Below, piece by piece: positions 1 to 5,374 of a DNA stretch of 10,304 nt. Source of the stretch: Baffinella frigidus (Eukaryota; Cryptophyceae; Cryptomonadales; Baffinellaceae); NCBI GenBank assembly GCA_026770585.1, contig MU646864.1, positions 110,037 through 120,340 on the forward strand. The letters run 5' to 3'. The position numbers were made by a program, and so were the translations under genes. The notes under the pieces were generated by a model. That model worked only from the letters and a program-made list of their open reading frames with translations. It did not search any database and was not told where the DNA came from. Within the stretch, counting starts at the first letter, position 1; every line of letters starts with the position of its first letter.

Positions 1-7
1 TTCACAG

Positions 8-164
8 GTGCCTCTACCTCGACGGTGACACCGACGTCTCCCTAACCCCCATCCTCTCGTCGTCCCCCCTGCGGGCATCGGAGCGCCGCCTGAGCGAGTA
101 TGTCGGGGCTTTCGCGGACCACCCGGAGGTCTTCGAGTCGCTCGCTCCCTCTCGTCTCTCCTAG
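8..164 (+). CDS. C-terminal exon of an unrecognised protein (partial gene)
   Basis: The window opens with TTCACAG, a typical acceptor, followed by an open frame to TAG at 162-164. The exon encodes about 52 residues, beginning CLYLDGDTDVSLTPILSSS and ending in a mildly acidic, Phe-rich tail (YVGAFADHPEVFESLAP). Nearly every codon ends in C or G (TGC CTC TAC CTC GAC), which is the best sign that this frame is coding; the other two forward frames stop almost at once. The frame stays open back to base 3, so the exact exon start is inferred from the AG at 6-7. I recognise no domain. The gene would run tail-to-tail with the minus-strand gene ending at 1444. No AATAAA is visible downstream. It could be a chance GC-rich frame, but the codon bias argues against that. 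Confidence 0.5.
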
Positions 165-262
165 CTCTCCTAGCTCGTGTTTGACCAAGTAAAAAGTAAC
201 ACCCGCCTCAGGATAAGGTTCCGGTTGGCCGGTGTGGATGGGTGCGAATGACGTGTTGGGCG

Positions 263-384
263 TACAGGGGTACCTCGTTCATAAGAAACGCCCACCCCCC
301 TAGGATCATCATATGGCCCCAGGCATGGTCCCTACTGTAGGGTCCTGGGGGGTGGCGCTTTCTTATGAGCGAGGCCCCCCTGTA
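263..384. repeat. Fold-back (inverted-repeat) element, ~41-bp arms
   Basis: Arms at 263-304 and 344-384 are imperfect reverse complements: TACAGGGGTACCTCGTTCAT on the left pairs with a right arm ending GAGCGAGGCCCCCCTGTA. The 39-base loop contains CCCTACTGTAGGG (330-342), a small palindrome that recurs at 8719-8731. No open frame of note is inside. It resembles a small non-autonomous fold-back or MITE-like element; no target duplication is clear. Confidence 0.7.
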
Positions 385-391
385 CATGTAT

Positions 392-475
392 TCCACTGTT
401 ACTTCTTAAGTTAACAGAGGTTCCACTTTTGCTTTGAGACGTTCCACTCTCGACTTTTGTCTCGGTGGGCCGCGC
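392..475. repeat. 84-bp dispersed direct repeat, copy 1
   Basis: Bases 392-475 are identical to 8622-8705, with no mismatch by eye. The segment contains CTTAAGTTAACAGAGG and CGACTTTTGTCTCGGTGGGC. In this copy it lies just right of the fold-back element at 263-384. Its right end pairs loosely with GCCACCAAGACAAA at 488-501, so it may itself be one arm of a degraded inverted repeat. Perfect identity over 8.2 kb of otherwise degenerate DNA implies a recently mobile or recently copied element. Confidence 0.9.
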
Positions 476-829
476 TCTTTGGAGGCGTGCCACCAAGACA
501 AACGTCATTCTCGCTTCAGGGCGAATCTAGGACCACCCGGAAGTGGTTGACTCGCTGGCGCCATCACGGTTGTCTTAGCTCGGCTGTCCCAGCTCCTGAT
601 TGGCAAACACGAGCTAGGGGTAGTGATCAAGGTCTGTAGGAGCTAGTGGCTATACGTCTGAGAAAAAAAGGCAATTATTCCATACCTGTGGCTGGATTAA
701 TTAAAACCGGCGCGCAGCGCCGGAAAATTATGTAGGCGTTCATTTATTGCGTTTTAAAGATAGGTTTGATATCAAAGTTGTTTTGCAAAGTTCTAAATCT
801 CCTCTTCCAATCGGCAATACTCACTCAGG
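476..829. other. Gene-poor interval; AT-rich from ~655 with one GC hairpin
   Basis: No gene is seen. The left part is the possible partner arm of the repeat at 392-475. From about 655 the base composition turns AT-rich, unlike the GC-rich exons. At 707-723 there is a perfect hairpin (CCGGCGC, loop GCA, GCGCCGG) set in AT-rich sequence. Its role is unknown. Confidence 0.5.
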
Positions 830-879
830 GTGTCAATGGACGAGAACATACTGGAAAACTCTTGTCTTTGGACAGTCGA

Positions 880-1086
880 TAAAATCAGTTTTGTGCCTCA
901 ATTTTTGCATCCCTTGACCCATGTTACTAAACTCTACTGTTCTGAAATGCTCATGATGTCCTCTTTTAATCCATCAAGGGGACTTTGGGCTCTGGAGCTT
1001 CGCACCATACCCCAATACCTCTTTCATTTGCAACGTGTAGTTCAATTCAGCTAATTGATCCTGCCACTTCTTTTTCTCTCCCAACC
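880..1086 (-). pseudogene. AT-rich coding-like remnant, unrecognised
   Basis: Reading the minus strand leftwards from about 1086 gives an open, Lys/Glu/Gln-rich frame (EKKKWQDQLAELNYTLQMKE, then VLGYGAKLQSPKSP) to a TGA near 985. In another minus frame the sequence continues plausibly (LDGLKEDIMSISEQ), as if one frameshift had occurred. A third stretch, from near 980 to a stop near 832, also reads without stops. The first stretch looks like amphipathic helix. It abuts the left arm of the palindrome at 1087, so this may be a decayed transposon or gene fragment. AT-rich DNA can read this way by chance, and a 74-residue plus-strand frame (830-1054) overlaps it. I do not recognise a family. Confidence 0.2.
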
Positions 1087-1246
1087 TTATCTCAGATAAA
1101 CACTTTTAAAAGTCGTTTTCCTAAGTCAACTCCCCCACAAATCCGGCAACTTATGCGTACGGGCTCGCAGAGTAAAGCATAAGTTGACAGATTTGTGGGG
1201 GAGTTGACTTAGGAAAACGACTTTTAAAAGTGTTTATCTGAGATAA
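1087..1246. repeat. Near-perfect palindromic element, 70-bp arms
   Basis: Arms 1087-1156 and 1177-1246 are reverse complements with 2 mismatches in 70; the outer 57 bp are perfect. The loop is 20 bases (1157-1176). The arms contain the 17-mer GGGGGAGTTGACTTAGG (plus at 1197-1213, minus at 1120-1136), which occurs again at 7441-7457, so this is a member of a dispersed family. Near-identity of the arms points to recent formation or ongoing homogenisation. Confidence 0.92.
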
Positions 1247-1443
1247 AACCCTGGCCTCCGCATCCAACCCTCCCCTGACGTGAGCGACCTCGGACCCCGC
1301 CAGTCGCAATGTTTCAGTTTCTTACTCATAGACGCAGACTCGTGACCCCACTCGTTTCTTGTGCTGCACCCTTTCATTTCCCACACGTGTTTCCTGGCAC
1401 TGCAGCGTCTTATGTGTTACATTTTTATTGGAGATTGTCCCAA
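1247..1443. other. Intergenic interval at the 3' end of the minus-strand gene
   Basis: No coding signal convinces me on either strand. Besides the poly(A) signal listed separately there is only mixed-composition DNA. A long plus-strand frame beginning at 1309 runs into the antisense of the minus-strand exon and is treated as its shadow. Confidence 0.4.
1424..1429 (-). promoter_or_regulatory. Candidate poly(A) signal AATAAA of the minus-strand gene
   Basis: TTTATT on the plus strand reads AATAAA on the minus strand. It lies about 15 bases past the TAG stop (1444-1446) of the minus-strand exon. That fits a very short 3' UTR and supports the exon being the last one. Confidence 0.45.
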
Positions 1444-1893
1444 CTAGTCTGCCGCTGCAATCTGGTGCACGGAATTGCGAGCCCCGGACTTTTCGAACGT
1501 TTCACAGGACCCCGCCCCGGCAGCGCCTCTGCACTTAGTTGCATCTACACCTTCGCCCCCGAAATCCATGCATTGCTTGCACCTCCTTTTCGATCGGGGC
1601 TTCCGGTCCGCTTTCCTTTTTCGCCCCCCCGCTACCGGTAACCCCTCCTCCCCCGCCCCCGCCTCGCCCCCAGCTTTCGCCGCCTCGCCCACCTCTGCTG
1701 CCCCTACCCGTACCCGCACACCACCCACGATCTCTTGCTCCCCGTGGGGCCTCTCAGGCCGGACGGGGGGGCCTGGCGTTGGTTTGTACTGCTGAACTTG
1801 CGACGCTCCCTCTTGTTCATCGTCCTCTGGCTCGTTGCCAGACTGCGCCTGTGCGCCGGGATGCCGCGTGATCTCGTTGATTTGATCCAGCAC
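1444..1893 (-). CDS. Terminal exon: basic/four-cysteine protein (unrecognised)
   Basis: The frame is open for 149 residues and ends at TAG (1444-1446). It begins right after AAACAG on the minus strand (AG at 1894-1895) with GTG and has no upstream in-frame ATG, as expected of a last exon rather than a whole gene. Residues 15-55 are acidic then Pro/Arg-rich; 60-90 are Ala/Gly/Glu-rich low complexity; 91-104 are strongly basic (RKRKADRKPRSKRR), a likely nuclear signal or DNA contact. Next comes a four-cysteine motif, C105-x2-C108-x12-C121-x8-C130, probably zinc-binding. Basic stretch plus short Cys cluster is common in DNA-binding and transposase-related proteins, but I cannot name a family. 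Upstream on the minus strand lies a CCCTAAA-rich stretch fitting an intron. The antisense frames at 1309-1871 are Pro-rich shadows. Confidence 0.55.
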   Translation of the reverse strand: MLDQINEITRHPGAQAQSGNEPEDDEQEGASQVQQYKPTPGPPVRPERPHGEQEIVGGVRVRVGAAEVGEAAKAGGEAGAGEEGLPVAGGRKRKADRKPRSKRRCKQCMDFGGEGVDATKCRGAAGAGSCETFEKSGARNSVHQIAAAD

Positions 1894-1967
1894 CTGTTTC
1901 TATGTTTAGTGGTTATGTTTTTTGTTTTGATTTTTGGTTCAGGTTTCATAGTTCAGGGGGTATGATT

Positions 1968-2245
1968 TCTGGTGTAGGGTTTAGGGTTTCGGGTTTCTGG
2001 TTCATGGTTCTTCGTGGTTCAGGGTTTAGGGTTTAGGGTTTAGGGTGTAGGGTTTAGGTTTCAGGTATCATGGTCTGGGATTTAGGGTTTAGGTTTTAGG
2101 GTTCAGGTTTCAGTGTTCATGTTTTAGGGTTTAGGGTTTAGCGTTTAGAGTGGGTTTAGGGCCTTTGGTGCATGGTACAGATTTTTGGAGTTCGTGGTTA
2201 TTGTTAAGTGGTTCATGGATTCGGGTTTAGGGTTTAGGGGTTGGT
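1968..2245 (+). repeat. Degenerate TTTAGGG telomere-like array (G-rich on plus)
   Basis: Runs of GGGTTTAGGGTTTAGGG are interspersed with variants such as GGGTTCAGG, GGTTCATGG and GGGTGTAGG, with non-repeat sequence at about 2164-2221. The C-rich strand is the minus strand, the sense strand of the exon ending at 1893, so this array is probably in that gene's intron. It is too degenerate to be a terminal telomere. Confidence 0.9.
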
Positions 2246-2335
2246 TTTCCGTGTTTATGGATTATGGCGTATGGCTTATGGTTTATGGTTTAATGGTTTA
2301 TGGTTTATGGTTTATGGTTTATGGTTAGAACTAAT
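2246..2335 (+). repeat. (TTTATGG)n variant array
   Basis: Units of GGTTTATGG and close variants (GGCTTATGG, GGCGTATGG) form a 7-bp periodic run. It differs from TTTAGGG by one base change and sits directly next to that array, so it looks like local amplification of a mutated unit. Confidence 0.85.
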
Positions 2336-2337
2336 CA

Positions 2338-2381
2338 CTAAAACCCTCAACCATAAACCCTCAACGCTAAACGCTAAACAG
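2338..2381 (+). repeat. Short CCCTAAA-like patch, orientation flipped to C-rich on plus
   Basis: ACTAAAACCCTCAACCATAAA and CGCTAAACGCTAAACAG are C-rich on the plus strand, opposite to the arrays immediately left of it. The flip makes a head-to-head junction near 2330-2340. The patch ends in CTAAACAG, an acceptor-like end resembling those before exons of the FHA gene. Confidence 0.7.
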
Positions 2382-2451
2382 ATTACGTGCCCGATGTGTT
2401 CCGCTATTCAGATCCACGATATGATGCCGTTGAGAGAAGCTGCCTCCAAAG
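2382..2451 (+). CDS. Candidate short plus-strand exon with a CPMC motif
   Basis: After CTAAACAG the frame reads ITCPMCSAIQIHDMMPLREA then ASK and reaches CCAAAG followed by GA, the same kind of AG|GA junction inferred for the FHA gene. Cys-x2-Cys suggests half of a zinc-binding unit. The segment has normal coding composition between repeat arrays. No partner exons are identified and it would lie within the supposed intron of the minus-strand gene, so it may be chance or a captured gene fragment. Confidence 0.22.
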
Positions 2452-2640
2452 GACTTGCCCATTTCCAGCGATTTTCTGGGATTTCCGAGTCAAAAATCCC
2501 AAAAGTTGACAGAATTCTGGTGTCAACTTAAGGTAAATACGTATATGAGTGGTAGTTTACGTACGTATATACGTGTATCCAGGTTACCTTATATATGTGT
2601 ATACGTAGACGACCCATATACGATACTTACACTTACATGA
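2448..2640 (+). repeat. Tandem duplication, unit 1 (258-bp spacing)
   Basis: The segment with ACTTGCCCATTTCCAGCGAT, AAGTTGACAGAATTCTGGTG and AAATACGTATATGAGT recurs in the same order 258-264 bases downstream. It contains the inverted pair AAGTTGAC (2503-2510) / GTCAACTT (2522-2529), and a first copy of a TATACGTGTATCCAGGTTACC motif near 2566-2587. Confidence 0.8.
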
Positions 2641-2705
2641 CCCATAGAATCTCGCCCAGGGCTAGAATCTCTAAAGTTGACAACTCCCGACCCAGTAAAA
2701 AAAGT

Positions 2706-2907
2706 TCCCCTAAGCACTTGGCCACTTCCAGGGCAATTACCCAGATTTTTGAGGTCAAAATCCCAAAAGTTGACAGAATTCCGGTGTCAACTTAAGGGAA
2801 ATACGTATATGAGTCGTAGTGCACCTACGTTTATACGTGTATCCAGGTGACCTTATATATACGTGTATCCAGGTTACCGTATATACGTGTATCCAGGTTA
2901 CCATTAT
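2706..2907 (+). repeat. Tandem duplication, unit 2, with ~24-bp tandem subrepeats
   Basis: This matches unit 1 at about 80-90% by eye: ACTTGGCCACTTCCAG, CAAAATCCCAAAAGTTGACA, then AAATACGTATATGAGT. It holds AAGTTGAC (2767-2774) / GTCAACTT (2786-2793). At its right end TATACGTGTATCCAGGT(G/T)ACC is repeated three times in tandem (about 2831-2901) with a period of 23-26 bp. Plus-strand translations of the subrepeat (YTCIQVT) are an artefact of the repeat. Confidence 0.82.
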
Positions 2908-3034
2908 CCCCAGCTGGTCACTTTTGAATCTCATCCGAGTCATTAATCTTCCCTTGAAAAAGGGCCCCGCAGGGGTCCGTTTCCCAAATTTTCGTTTTTC
3001 CACCGATATTTTTGGGGGACATGGAAATGCCAGG

Positions 3035-3080
3035 GCAAAAATGGCGGCCGTGATTTTTGCGGAGCAAAAATGGCGGCCGT
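3035..3080 (+). promoter_or_regulatory. Two 17-bp direct repeats GCAAAAATGGCGGCCGT
   Basis: Exact copies lie at 3035-3051 and 3064-3080. The core AAAATGGCGGC matches the consensus known for animal YY1 sites, though whether this organism has such a factor is unknown. They sit just upstream of the CCAAT/TATA-like block, so a promoter role is plausible. Confidence 0.4.
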
Positions 3081-3088
3081 CGTTTTCA

Positions 3089-3300
3089 GCCAATGGGGGT
3101 ATTCCGATCAGGTGTCAGCCAAAGGATCCTATTTATATGTGGGGTTGTAAATGTTTATACCAGGATAAGGTGTTCCAACCTCGTGACTGGCCAATCTATG
3201 GCTAGTTACGTGACCAATCAGCGAAAGTTACTTCACAAATACCCACTTTTAAAAGCACATTGGTTTTAAATAGGCCCCTCTAGCATTCTCGTGCGGTGGT
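3089..3300 (+). promoter_or_regulatory. Candidate Pol II promoter: CCAAT boxes and TATA-like site
   Basis: CCAAT occurs at 3090-3094, 3191-3195 and 3214-3218 (GACCAATCAG, the classical form), and inverted (ATTGG) at 3259-3263. TTTTAAATAG at 3264-3273 is TATA-like, and a start would be expected near 3295-3305. No convincing ORF follows within 300 bases. Part of the block, CACAAATACCCACTT plus TAAA and the later TCTCG, is similar to 8801-8840, so this may be a mobile-element promoter rather than a gene promoter. Confidence 0.4.
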
Positions 3301-3450
3301 CCCTTGAAAGGAGGCCTTTGCCCTACGAATTTCCTCCGTCCACTCCGTCCTCTCACACCCACTCGAGGCTAGAAATGTGACTATTTTAATACAGGGATTC
3401 TTTTACAAGTGTAGGGGGGGAAAGAGGTGTGTAGTAATTTTCATTCAAAA
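3301..3450. other. Interval downstream of the candidate promoter; no gene seen
   Basis: It holds a C/T-rich stretch (CCTCCGTCCACTCCGTCCTC) that could be a 5' UTR if the promoter is real, then AT-rich DNA with a G7 run at 3414-3420. No open frame of useful length follows on the plus strand. Confidence 0.3.
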
Positions 3451-3543
3451 ACGGGCATTTGGTCACGTATCTCCCATATATACGGGAGATACGTGACCAC
3501 GTATCTCCCATATATACGGGAGATACGTGACCAAGCCTGCCCG
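3451..3543. repeat. Tandemly doubled palindrome inside an outer inverted repeat
   Basis: A 34-bp unit, itself a hairpin (CACGTATCTCCC / GGGAGATACGTG around ATATATAC), occurs exactly twice head-to-tail at 3465-3498 and 3499-3532. Outside it ACGGGCATTTGG (3451-3462) pairs with CCAAGCCTGCCCGT (3531-3543), so the block is a nested palindrome. Confidence 0.9.
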
Positions 3544-3571
3544 TGACTGGTACTAATTTTAACAACCCCAC

Positions 3572-3628
3572 ATTTAAAATACTCCCTCTTGTGGCCTCCT
3601 CGAGCGCCTCCCGCGCCTTCCTCTCCTC
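3572..3628 (-). CDS. Candidate minus-strand exon, coiled-coil-like
   Basis: On the minus strand, CCACAAA repeats end in CGCAG (AG at 3629-3630) and then an open frame gives EERKAREALEEATRGSILN, reaching a GT at 3570-3571. The first 13 codons are GC-rich at third positions and spell an amphipathic, highly charged helix; the composition changes sharply to AT-rich about 40 bases in, so the true donor may be earlier. Repeat array then AG then coding sequence is the arrangement seen in the FHA gene. It may be an upstream exon of the minus-strand gene ending at 1444, but joining cannot be shown. The frame stays open leftwards through the palindromes, which is unlikely to be coding. Confidence 0.35.
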
Positions 3629-3632
3629 CTGC

Positions 3633-3779
3633 GTTTGTGGTTTGTGGATTGTGGATTGTGGTTTGTGGTTTGTGGTTTGTGGTTTTTGTGGTTTGTGGTT
3701 TGTGGTTTGTGGTTTGTGGTTTGTGGTTTGTGGTTTGTGGTTTGTGGTTTGTGGTTTGTGGTTTGTGGTTTGTGGTTTA
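3633..3779 (+). repeat. (TTTGTGG)n array, ~20 units
   Basis: A 7-bp unit TTTGTGG is repeated nearly perfectly; early units include GGATTGTGG variants and one carries two extra T. It passes directly into TTTAGGG-like sequence at 3777, so it is an expanded variant of the same telomere-like unit. Long frames here encode the periodic VVCGLWF and are repeat artefacts. Confidence 0.95.
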
Positions 3780-4003
3780 GGGGCCGCCTGGGGAGTACTC
3801 GAGCCCGCCTCGGGAGGTTTAGGTCTTGGGTGTGGGTTTCGGGTGCAAGGTTAGGGTCTAGGGTGTGATGCTTAGGGCTTAGGGCTTAAGGTGCAGGCAG
3901 GGTGTAGAGATTAGGGTACATATTTCGGGTTGGGGTTTAGGGTTTAGGGTGCAGATTTCGGGTTAGGGTTTAGGGTTAAGAGTTTAGGGTTAGGGTGTGG
4001 GCG
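3780..4003 (+). repeat. Degenerate TTTAGGG-like array
   Basis: After a GC-rich insert (about 3781-3816) come variants such as GGGTTTCGGG, GGGTCTAGGG, GGGCTTAGGG and finally GGGTTTAGGGTTTAGGG. It is G-rich on the plus strand like the array at 1968-2245. The unit is poorly conserved at the left and better at 3930-3995. Confidence 0.85.
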
Positions 4004-4007
4004 AAAC

Positions 4008-4038
4008 CGCGCGAAGTCGCGTGCGAGAACGACGCGGC
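4008..4038 (-). other. GC-rich block, possible minus-strand mini-exon
   Basis: On the minus strand the 31 bases lie between CACAG and GT and read AASFSHATSR in one frame. They are much GC-richer than the fold-back DNA next to them. Position beside an array and an acceptor-like end are the only reasons to suspect an exon. Confidence 0.15.
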
Positions 4039-4053
4039 CTGTGCTTATCTGCC

Positions 4054-4175
4054 GAAACGATTAAAATTAATTGTTTTCTGGCAACGAAAATTACTACACG
4101 AATATTTTACTATTACGAGTAAGATTCATTGTGCAGTAATTTTCGTCGCCATAAACGATTCGATTTAATCGTTTC
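4054..4175. repeat. AT-rich fold-back element, ~50-bp arms
   Basis: GAAACGATTAAAATTAATTG with GCAACGAAAATTACTACAC (4054-4103) pairs imperfectly with 4125-4175 (GTGCAGTAATTTTCGTCGCC then ATAAACGATTCG). Identity is roughly 80%. It is AT-rich against GC-rich flanks, suggesting insertion of foreign DNA. Confidence 0.75.
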
Positions 4176-4199
4176 CGCAAATTAGTGCCGAAGAGTTTC

Positions 4200-4228
4200 C
4201 TGCCGGATCTTGCACTCGTCAGCGCCAC
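4200..4228 (-). other. Possible minus-strand mini-exon after a telomere-like array
   Basis: Minus-strand CCCTGCTAG is followed by GTGGCGCTGACGAGTGCAAG and then CGGCAG|GA. The frame VALTSARSGR stays open well to the left. This has the array, AG, exon, AG|GA pattern seen in the FHA gene, but 29 bases are too few to judge, and the same DNA may be the outer arm of the neighbouring fold-back. Confidence 0.15.
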
Positions 4229-4235
4229 CTAGCAG

Positions 4236-4280
4236 GGTTTCGGGTTGGGGTTTAGGGTTTGGGGTTTGGGGTTTGGGTTG
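4236..4280 (+). repeat. Short TTTAGGG-like array
   Basis: GGGTTTCGGGTTGGGGTTTA and following GGGTTTGGGG units form a G-rich block between two fold-back elements. Confidence 0.85.
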
Positions 4281-4312
4281 AAAACCAGCAGGATCTTGGT
4301 CGCAACGCCATC

Positions 4313-4724
4313 GATTTCATCCGGGAACATGTTTGATTTGAACGAAAATGGACCAGCAAACAAGATTCTGGCCCTAGAGCGATGGTGGTAATTGTTGGCC
4401 GCTTTTCGGGTTGCCAGTTTGCCGGTTTGCCGGTTTTACAAGTCCCATCAGGGTTTTAAAGCCGATTTCATTTGAACCAAAAGTAACTAAAACCCTTTCA
4501 AAACGCACCGTTTCGAGGAATCTGGCTTCAATGAAATCGGCTTTAAAACCCTGACGGGACTTGTAAAACCGGCAAACCGGCAAACCGGCAACCCGAAAAG
4601 TGGCCAACAATTACCACCATCGCTCTACTTAAATTTAGTTAGGTCCCTAATAAACGTTCGTCCAGCCCCTTTGACAATTAGGGGGGAATTTACATCAAAA
4701 TTAAACATGTTCCCGGATTCAATC
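4313..4724. repeat. 412-bp nested fold-back element with terminal inverted repeats
   Basis: Outer ends 4313-4340 and 4697-4724 pair at 24 of 28 (core ATCCGGGAACATGTTT). Inside, arms 4376-4472 and 4530-4626 pair over 97 bp with three mismatches; they include a triplicated GCCGGTTT-like motif. The loop (4473-4529) and the 4627-4696 spacer show no gene. The element sits between TTTAGGG-like arrays, with one starting immediately at its right edge. It looks like a non-autonomous DNA transposon or fold-back element with no transposase. Confidence 0.88.
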
Positions 4725-4832
4725 GGGGTTTAGGGTTCAGGATTTCGGGGTGAGGGTTTAGGGTTTAGGTTTTAGGGTTGAGGATGTATAAATTATTGTT
4801 TATTGTTTATTGTTTAGGGTTTAGGGTTTCGG
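4725..4832 (+). repeat. TTTAGGG-like array with TTTATTG variants
   Basis: GGGGTTTAGGGTTCAGG and GGGTTTAGGGTTTAGG flank TATTGTTTATTGTTTATTG (about 4791-4816). Repeats are G-rich on the plus strand; this is the last such block before the orientation changes at 6556. Confidence 0.85.
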
Positions 4833-4879
4833 GAGATTGGGAGGAACCATCATGACGGTGAACCGTCGTGTCTCAGTCT

Positions 4880-5060
4880 ATTTGGTGTCGCCACTTTGGT
4901 GAGACCGGGATGTTTTCCGCTCCAAAGTTGACGGGTTTGTTCCGTTCACCCAGCATGTCAACTTGCGAATAGTCGGTCAACCCGAGTGAGGCAGATCTAG
5001 ACACTCTCGGAATGGAAGTTTGGTTTGAGAGGGCACAGCACACGGCTCCTCGCCTAGCGA
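4880..5060. repeat. Dispersed AAGTTGAC/GTCAACTT repeat, copy A
   Basis: AAGTTGAC (4925-4932) and GTCAACTT (4957-4964) are followed by GAATAGTCGGTCAACCCGAG and then GAGGCAGATCTAG. The same order occurs at 6097-6145 and, diverged, at 6935-7018, so this is a repeat family. A small hairpin (GACGG TGAA CCGTC, 4853-4866) precedes it. Minus-strand frames here are not believed to be coding. Confidence 0.7.
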
Positions 5061-5227
5061 CTACCGACACAGGCAAAGTTTGACGTGGAATGTGGCTGCA
5101 CGCTGCGGCACCTGGAGCTGTGCATTTCCTTGTGACAACTCGGGGATTTGATCGCTGACATGACAGGAGCGGTCTCAGAACCTGAGGGGGCCAGCCACGC
5201 GACGGTGCACGCGTCGATTAATGCCAC
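5061..5227. other. Unassigned interval
   Basis: Mixed-composition DNA without telomere-like repeats, clear inverted repeats or a convincing frame. I see nothing to annotate. Confidence 0.4.
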
Positions 5228-5374
5228 AAGCTAACGCCAGCGGACCCCTTAGCCTACGGTAGGAACCCCCCCTCCTCCTACGATGATTTTTAAAAAAGGT
5301 CTTTAAAAGCCGTAGGAGGGGGGCTCCTACCGTAGGCAACCCGTAGGCTCTGAGTACCTCGCTGGCGTTAGCTT
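5228..5374. repeat. Fold-back element, ~55-bp arms
   Basis: AAGCTAACGCCAGCG (5228-5242) pairs with CGCTGGCGTTAGCTT (5360-5374), and GCCTACGGTAGGAACCCCCC with GGGGGGCTCCTACCGTAGGC inside it. The loop is AT-rich (GATTTTTAAAAAAGGTCTTT). An additional CCGTAGGCTC at 5341-5350 breaks the symmetry on the right. Confidence 0.85.

Noticed and set aside
707-723. Intrinsic bacterial terminator (GC hairpin, T-run on the minus strand)
   Set aside because: The hairpin is real, but everything else points to a eukaryotic nuclear genome, where this signal does not apply.
830-1054. 74-residue plus-strand frame MSMDENILENSC...
   Set aside because: No domain or coding bias; the opposite strand reads at least as protein-like, so neither is called with confidence.
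1309-1965. Pro-rich plus-strand frames over the minus-strand exon
   Set aside because: They are antisense shadows of the basic/Cys exon, whose acceptor, stop and AATAAA are consistent only on the minus strand.
2755-3093. 112-residue minus-strand frame
   Set aside because: It runs through the 24-bp tandem subrepeats and the duplicated unit; the WIHVYTVTWIHVYI part is the repeat.
3465-3532. CRISPR-like repeat
   Set aside because: Only two abutting palindromic units with no spacers, in a eukaryotic context.
3543-3868. Three overlapping plus-strand frames of 63-103 residues rich in VVCGLWF
   Set aside because: They are the three translations of the 7-bp TTTGTGG repeat; a repeat not divisible by three with no stop gives open frames in all phases.
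1968-4832. A chromosome end (true telomere)
   Set aside because: Units are degenerate, interrupted, present in both orientations and flanked by genes; they are interstitial.
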